Source: Chimonanthus salicifolius (Eukaryota; Streptophyta; Magnoliopsida; Laurales; Calycanthaceae). Taken from it: DNA of 64,000 bases. The translations under genes were made by a program, and so were the position numbers. Every line of letters starts with the position of its first letter. Position 1 is the stretch's first letter. The notes beneath the pieces were generated by a model, which was given only the letters and a program-made list of their open reading frames with translations, did no database searches and was not told the origin of the DNA. The stretch covers positions 13,044,802 through 13,108,801 of the forward strand of contig CM023534.1 in assembly GCA_013350335.1 (NCBI GenBank), read 5' to 3'. This document shows, piece by piece, positions 59,337-64,000 of the stretch.

Positions 59337-60869
59337 ATGGAGCGTCCCAATTTAGTACTGCGTGTTGGACGGTGCAAATTCAAATTTGCAGGGGCCAATC
59401 TCAATTGGCTTCGTAGTATAAGGAGAAAGCAGAATTCAGATCAAGTAGAAGCCACCGACTGCAGCGGCTATCCTCCTCCACAAGTAGTAGATGGAGGGGT
59501 GAATGAGGCTCCAGACCCAGAATGGATGATTGCTGTCCAAGACAAGCTTGAGGCAGAGCCCACAAAGCTAAGATGTTCAACAGCAAGTGAAACATGTTTC
59601 ATTCATAGACTCCCTCATTACTTCCATCGTATCGACGTCTACGCTCCTAGAGTCGTCTCCATCGGCCCATTGCACAGAGGAGCCAACAGACTGGAAACAA
59701 TGGAAGAGCACAAATGGAGGTACATGCGTTCCCTCCTCTCCCGCTATCCAGATGTGCCCATGGAAGAGTATTTCACGGCCGTCAAAGCATTGGAGCAAAG
59801 GGCAAGAGATTGCTACTCCGAAACAATTCACCTCAGCAGCAAAGATTTTATAGAAATGATGGTCGTGGATGGTTGCTTCATCATCGAACTAGTATGCAAG
59901 GCAGGGGAGGTGTGGGGTTCAGATCCATCAGACCCTGTTCTGAGTAATGCTTGGTTTCTAAGCAATATAATGGACGACCTCCTCAAGCTAGAAAACCAGA
60001 TCCCTTTCTTTGTTCTACAATGTTTGTTTAACCTCACTGACCTGAGATCAGAAATCAATTTCTGCCTCACTCATCTCGTTCTCAATTTCTTCCAGTGTCG
60101 GACACCGCACAAATATGAGAGAAAAGATCATTCCCTGCTCATGGGCCAGCACCTTCTTCATCTATTCCACTGCAATCTCCTTCCAGTTATGGGGGAGGAG
60201 AAAGAAGAAGTGGTACACCTTCAATTTCATTGTTGTTTCACACTGAAACATTCGGCGCAGGAGGAGGAAGAAATATTATCACAAGAGAACCAATCTGAGG
60301 TGGATGAGGAACAGACATCAACCCATAGTTATACAGAGCAAACTGAGGCTGTAATAATCCCTAGGCTTACAGAGCTTCATGACGCAGGTCTCAAATTCCA
60401 GAAGAAAGAAGGCACTGAGGGCAGCTTCCTTGATATCAGGTTTAAAAAGGGCGTTCTCATAATCCCTCAATTAAACGTTCAAGACCATACAAGCTCTCTC
60501 TTCCTTAATCTCATTGCCTTGGAACAATTCTACACCCACTGTCCCCCTTACATAACATCTTACACCAAATTGATGGATCAACTCATTAACAATGCAGACG
60601 ATATTGGGATTCTGCGTAAAAGTAACATTATACGCAACTGGTTGGGCAGTGATGAGGAAGTAGCAGATCTCTTCAACAAGATGGGGAAGGAGATATTCAT
60701 AGATACAAATAAATTCTACTTAAAGGATGTTGCAATGGAGATCAACAACCACTATAACTCAACCTTTAACACGTGGAGAGCAATCTTGGCGCGCAATTAC
60801 TTCGACAATCCATGGTCGATCATTTCAGTTATCGCTGCTGCATTCCTTCTGCATTCATTCTCTTCCTAA
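59337..60869 (+). CDS. DUF247 (UPF0481) protein, copy 4, open, lacking the C-terminal membrane segment
   Basis: This intronless 510-codon gene is the only open DUF247 copy here. Biochemical function of the family is unknown. Some grass members are the pollen-side determinants of self-incompatibility at the S and Z loci. The domain spans about residues 63-490. Motifs are DPEWMIAVQDKLE (60-72), VVSIGPLHRG (106-115), VVDGCFIIELVCKAG (176-190), LLKLENQIPFFVLQCLF (215-231), ELHDAGLKFQKKE (346-358), RFKKGVLIIPQLNVQD (368-383), NLIALEQFY (391-399) and WLGSDEEVADLFNKMGKE (435-452). The start at 59337 is the first in-frame ATG and follows a TATA box. After NPWSII (491-496) the protein ends with VIAAAFLLHSFSS. 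Copies 1 and 2 encode about 15-20 further hydrophobic residues there, so a membrane anchor is probably lost. The middle third resembles copy 2, while both ends resemble copies 1 and 3. It may be a soluble variant or a recent loss-of-function allele. Confidence 0.88.
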   Translation: MERPNLVLRVGRCKFKFAGANLNWLRSIRRKQNSDQVEATDCSGYPPPQVVDGGVNEAPDPEWMIAVQDKLEAEPTKLRCSTASETCFIHRLPHYFHRIDVYAPRVVSIGPLHRGANRLETMEEHKWRYMRSLLSRYPDVPMEEYFTAVKALEQRARDCYSETIHLSSKDFIEMMVVDGCFIIELVCKAGEVWGSDPSDPVLSNAWFLSNIMDDLLKLENQIPFFVLQCLFNLTDLRSEINFCLTHLVLNFFQCRTPHKYERKDHSLLMGQHLLHLFHCNLLPVMGEEKEEVVHLQFHCCFTLKHSAQEEEEILSQENQSEVDEEQTSTHSYTEQTEAVIIPRLTELHDAGLKFQKKEGTEGSFLDIRFKKGVLIIPQLNVQDHTSSLFLNLIALEQFYTHCPPYITSYTKLMDQLINNADDIGILRKSNIIRNWLGSDEEVADLFNKMGKEIFIDTNKFYLKDVAMEINNHYNSTFNTWRAILARNYFDNPWSIISVIAAAFLLHSFSS

Positions 60870-62021
60870 ACTAATGCACAAACTCCTTATTAGTGTCATT
60901 GAATTGTTTTCAAGTTGATTGTTGGTGGAATCTACAAATGTATTGAGTCGTGTTTAATTTCTTTTGTGAATCATCCCACTACCTTATCATCTACAATATG
61001 GGTTGTTATTGTTATTCTTATGAATGTGGGATAGTGGTTTCCTATCATTCTATCAATAAGGGATTAATTGATTAGGTGTAATTAAATGAATCATGGTTGT
61101 TAGATCATGGCTAATTTGTTGTCCTATATTACGGTAATGGGTCCCTAGACTTCGGGCCCATTATGGTGATGGTTCCTTAGACTCAGGGAGATGGTTGCTT
61201 GCTTGCTTCTTATGTAAAGAGGTATGTAGTTATGTACAATTCAATATTAATAAACAGATATATTCTTATGTCCTATCTTGTCATTTATTTCTTTTATTAT
61301 TTTATGCTACTCAATTAAGAGAGTTGGAAGTTTTCTTATTCCAAGTGTGTGTTGTCTCTTTCTAACCTAGTAAATTGTGAGAGAGAAGATTAAACTTATC
61401 TTATTGCTTGTTAAAGATAACACATCCAAGCAAACTTTGCAATGTAATGTGTATGTGAAAATCAAAGAAAAAATTGTTTTCATTAGTCTTTGAAATTTTT
61501 AGGAACTTTGTGTGAAGAAGAAGGATGGCATTAGTTTTGTAGTGATGGTAGCAATAGCCAATAGGATGGTGTTGAAGAAGTTATTCAAGACATATTTCTA
61601 TTTCTTGAGAGAAGGCTTCAGGTACACTTGTGATTTATGAAAAGTGGTTATTCAATCAATTGTATGTGAAATTGTCACTATTTTTCAACTTTGTGATGAT
61701 TGAAGATCATGATTGATTTATCACTTTGTGAAGATGTGCTGCATTATGCTTGAGAAAATGGTATGAACTTTTGGGCCTGGCTTGTCTCATTGAAAGTTTT
61801 GGGTGGGTCTTACCATCCAATGTCAGGTCTACACACGATAAGTCTGTCAACTAATAGGTCTCCTTACTTTGCCCTTGCCCTTGCCCTTTCTTCTGTGAAA
61901 TTTGTCATAGAAGTCCATCGCAAAGGTCACAATTTCATCCTACAGCGTGCTCTCGTTGGTCTCTGCGTCAAGATAAAAAATGCTTGGAGAGATTTTAGAG
62001 TCCTCAAAACTTTGTCTAACT
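60870..62021 (+). other. 3' flank of copy 4, no gene seen
   Basis: From about 60893 (TTGAATTGTTTTCAAGTTGA) the sequence matches the downstream flank of copy 2 (22973 on) and includes the recurring words TAGCAATAGCCAATAG and GACATATTTCTATTT. A frame at 61763-62026 (87 codons, no known domain) is probably chance. Confidence 0.55.
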
Positions 62022-64000
62022 TGTAGCGCATCTCCCTTTTCTTCCTAATTATCAGAGTAAATTTTTTTATTTATTTAACAACATGAAGAAAGGGGAGAGT
62101 GCCACGATGCAAGTCAAGTCCGAATCCGAAGATTCAAACCTTAACTGGTCCAACCAGTGTGTGCACATGAAAAAACTCCACGTAATCTTAGCAACACACT
62201 AACTTACAATAATGCAGAATTAATTACATTCATTTAAATCCATAATGCAATCTTTCTCAATCTAAGCAAAGCAAGAGGATAATCCTGATAACATGTATTT
62301 CTCAAATAAGGTTCAATACAATAACTTAAAATTCTTGAATAACACAACCCCAAGTGTTTATTTCTCTAATAACATTAAAAGTTAACTCTCCATGCAATCC
62401 TCCATTCTGGCTCCATCCATAGCTACGCATGACCGACGCTTGGTCCAGCCTCATTACCTTTCTCTTTTCCTGTATTAACTTCTAAAAGAATAGAGTATTG
62501 TGGGCTTAGTCAACGCCCAGTAGAAATTCCCATCAAAGTGGATACCAACATGACATATATAAAAATCGGAGAAAACATATACAAGTTCTTCATATCATAT
62601 AATTCAATTGAAATCATCCACATCCCATATTTCAAAATCAATTCATATCTCATATTTATAAAGCATTTAAAATCAGTTCATAATCATTTCATAAATCAAT
62701 TCATAATCAACATACTTTTGATAATTCATTAAATCAACATGATGCAAATGCCATGGTACATGAATCAATGCAAACCCCTCTCATGCCCATGCATTTCTCT
62801 CTATCATACTCTCCATTCAACAGTTATAATCATTGGTCATTATGTTTGTAGCTTTCCTAGGGTACCAGCTAGGAGTTATTACCCAATACCTAGTACTTAA
62901 CAGGAATTACCGGGGTGTACTATCACACATCCTCTCCTGCGCAGATTCCGGGTCTCTCACTCAAGAGCTTTGAGCCCATCTTATATGCCCAATTTCTGTG
63001 TTCATGGACGAGACCATACAGAATAGTTAGGGTATTTCATATATTTCAAGTTAAAGTTTAACATTTCTTAAGCTTTCACTCAACTATTCCCTTACCCCAC
63101 AAGATGCATACTTTCATGTCTATGCATCGATAAAACATCTAAATCATGCATTGAAATTATGCTATCTCCACATACATAATAATCATGTCATACATCAAGA
63201 AAGTAGGAAACACCTACTTGATCCTAGCCAATCAGCGAATGAAGGTAATCCACAAACTAGCTCGGTGCTATTGGGTTTGCTTTCGGTCCTTCGTTCATTA
63301 ACCATACATGTCACGCAATAACACATGATATCATTATTCTTAATTTAATTCAATGCCTTTAGACTCTAAATCTCATATTTTATCCCCTAGTTATTACATA
63401 GGTAAAAGTCTTACAATAAACCATGGGTCTATGTGTTATCACTGGAACTCATAATAACATCTTACAAGTTTAGGGTCTCGGTAACTGATCCATCTGATCA
63501 AAACTTGTTCGATATTGAAAGAATGGAACATGGGATATAGGAAGTGCCCCTAAGCTGACACTCTGGTTGGGTGGAAGGCACCTAACATACCTATCATAAC
63601 TCCAATTATAATCAGTAAGCCATAGAGTTGAGCAACTTGATGTACAGTAAAATTGAGACCTTCTTTCCTGCAACTCTAGAACCTACGTGCATCTGTTTCA
63701 CATCATCTTTCCAATTAAACATATCCATGTCTTCCATCTCTGTCTCACATTACTGCTATCTTGTGTTTGTCACCAACTCTTGCTCCAAGTCTTCATTTTT
63801 TCCATCTTCCTTCCACCTATTAAACCAGCCCATTGAATCCATTCCATGTTTTCTTACATTGCCTACTTCCTCAAATTATACACCCACACATCAATCCTAT
63901 ACTAAAACAAAAAATGAGAAAGGAAGAAGTATTTCTGCTCTCCTCAACCACAAGTTGTGCTGCTACTTCAGCTCAACTTTCTCTACTCTGATTTCCTGCC
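62022..64000 (-). mobile_element. LTR-type element, second copy, reverse orientation, runs off the window
   Basis: It starts TGTAGCGCATCTCCC, the complement of the right end of the 6463-15282 insertion, and follows it block by block to at least 63300 (GCTTTCGGTCCTTCGTTC). Beyond that it continues into sequence not matched by eye. No coding domain was found. The other end lies outside the window. Confidence 0.72.

Noticed and set aside
59828..60070. Minus-strand frame of 80 codons, present in all DUF247 copies
   Set aside because: It is the antisense shadow of a conserved coding region and shows no domain of its own.
61763..62026. 87-codon frame downstream of copy 4
   Set aside because: There is no recognisable domain or paralogous conservation, and its end runs into the LTR-type element; probably chance.

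Overview
This is nuclear DNA of a flowering plant. It is AT-rich and gene-poor, packed with nested LTR retrotransposons, hAT-type DNA transposons and duplicated intergenic blocks. Its only recurrent host gene is the plant-specific DUF247 (UPF0481, At3g47200-like) family. Species cannot be named from sequence alone. Nothing bacterial, organellar or CRISPR-like was seen, and no tRNA or rRNA gene was found.

The backbone is a tandem array of four DUF247 copies, all on the + strand. Copy 1 (92-15901) is split by a Ty1/copia element (917-6303) and by an 8.8 kb TG...CA insertion (6463-15282), and also carries frameshifts. Copy 2 (21190-22778) is full length with one visible frameshift. Copy 3 (38374-42921) has a 6.2 kb hAT transposon in its promoter (32078-38304), a frameshift, a 3.6 kb TG...CA insertion (39173-42805) and a lost 3' half. 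Copy 4 (59337-60869) is the only open copy, 510 codons. It has lost the C-terminal membrane segment that copies 1 and 2 still encode.

Between the genes lie two duplicated intergenic blocks. Block B (about 17811-21040) recurs at about 43284-45748. Block A (about 22796-32076) recurs at about 47266-59270. The order is copy 1 - B - copy 2 - A - copy 3 - B' - (no gene) - A' - copy 4. A DUF247 copy would be expected between B' and A' but is missing, and a composite AT/GC-rich repeat sits at that place. Comparing paralogous blocks gives empty target sites for several transposons and therefore a relative order of events.

Two transposon regions carry host gene pieces. One is a frameshifted L-asparaginase fragment (about 10085-10360) bracketed by an inverted motif. 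The other is a TPR-like exon with both splice sites (33114-33185) inside the hAT element. The array looks like a birth-and-death cluster shaped by duplication, gene conversion and repeated transposon attack. DUF247 proteins are known pollen-side self-incompatibility determinants in grasses; any such role here is only a hypothesis.
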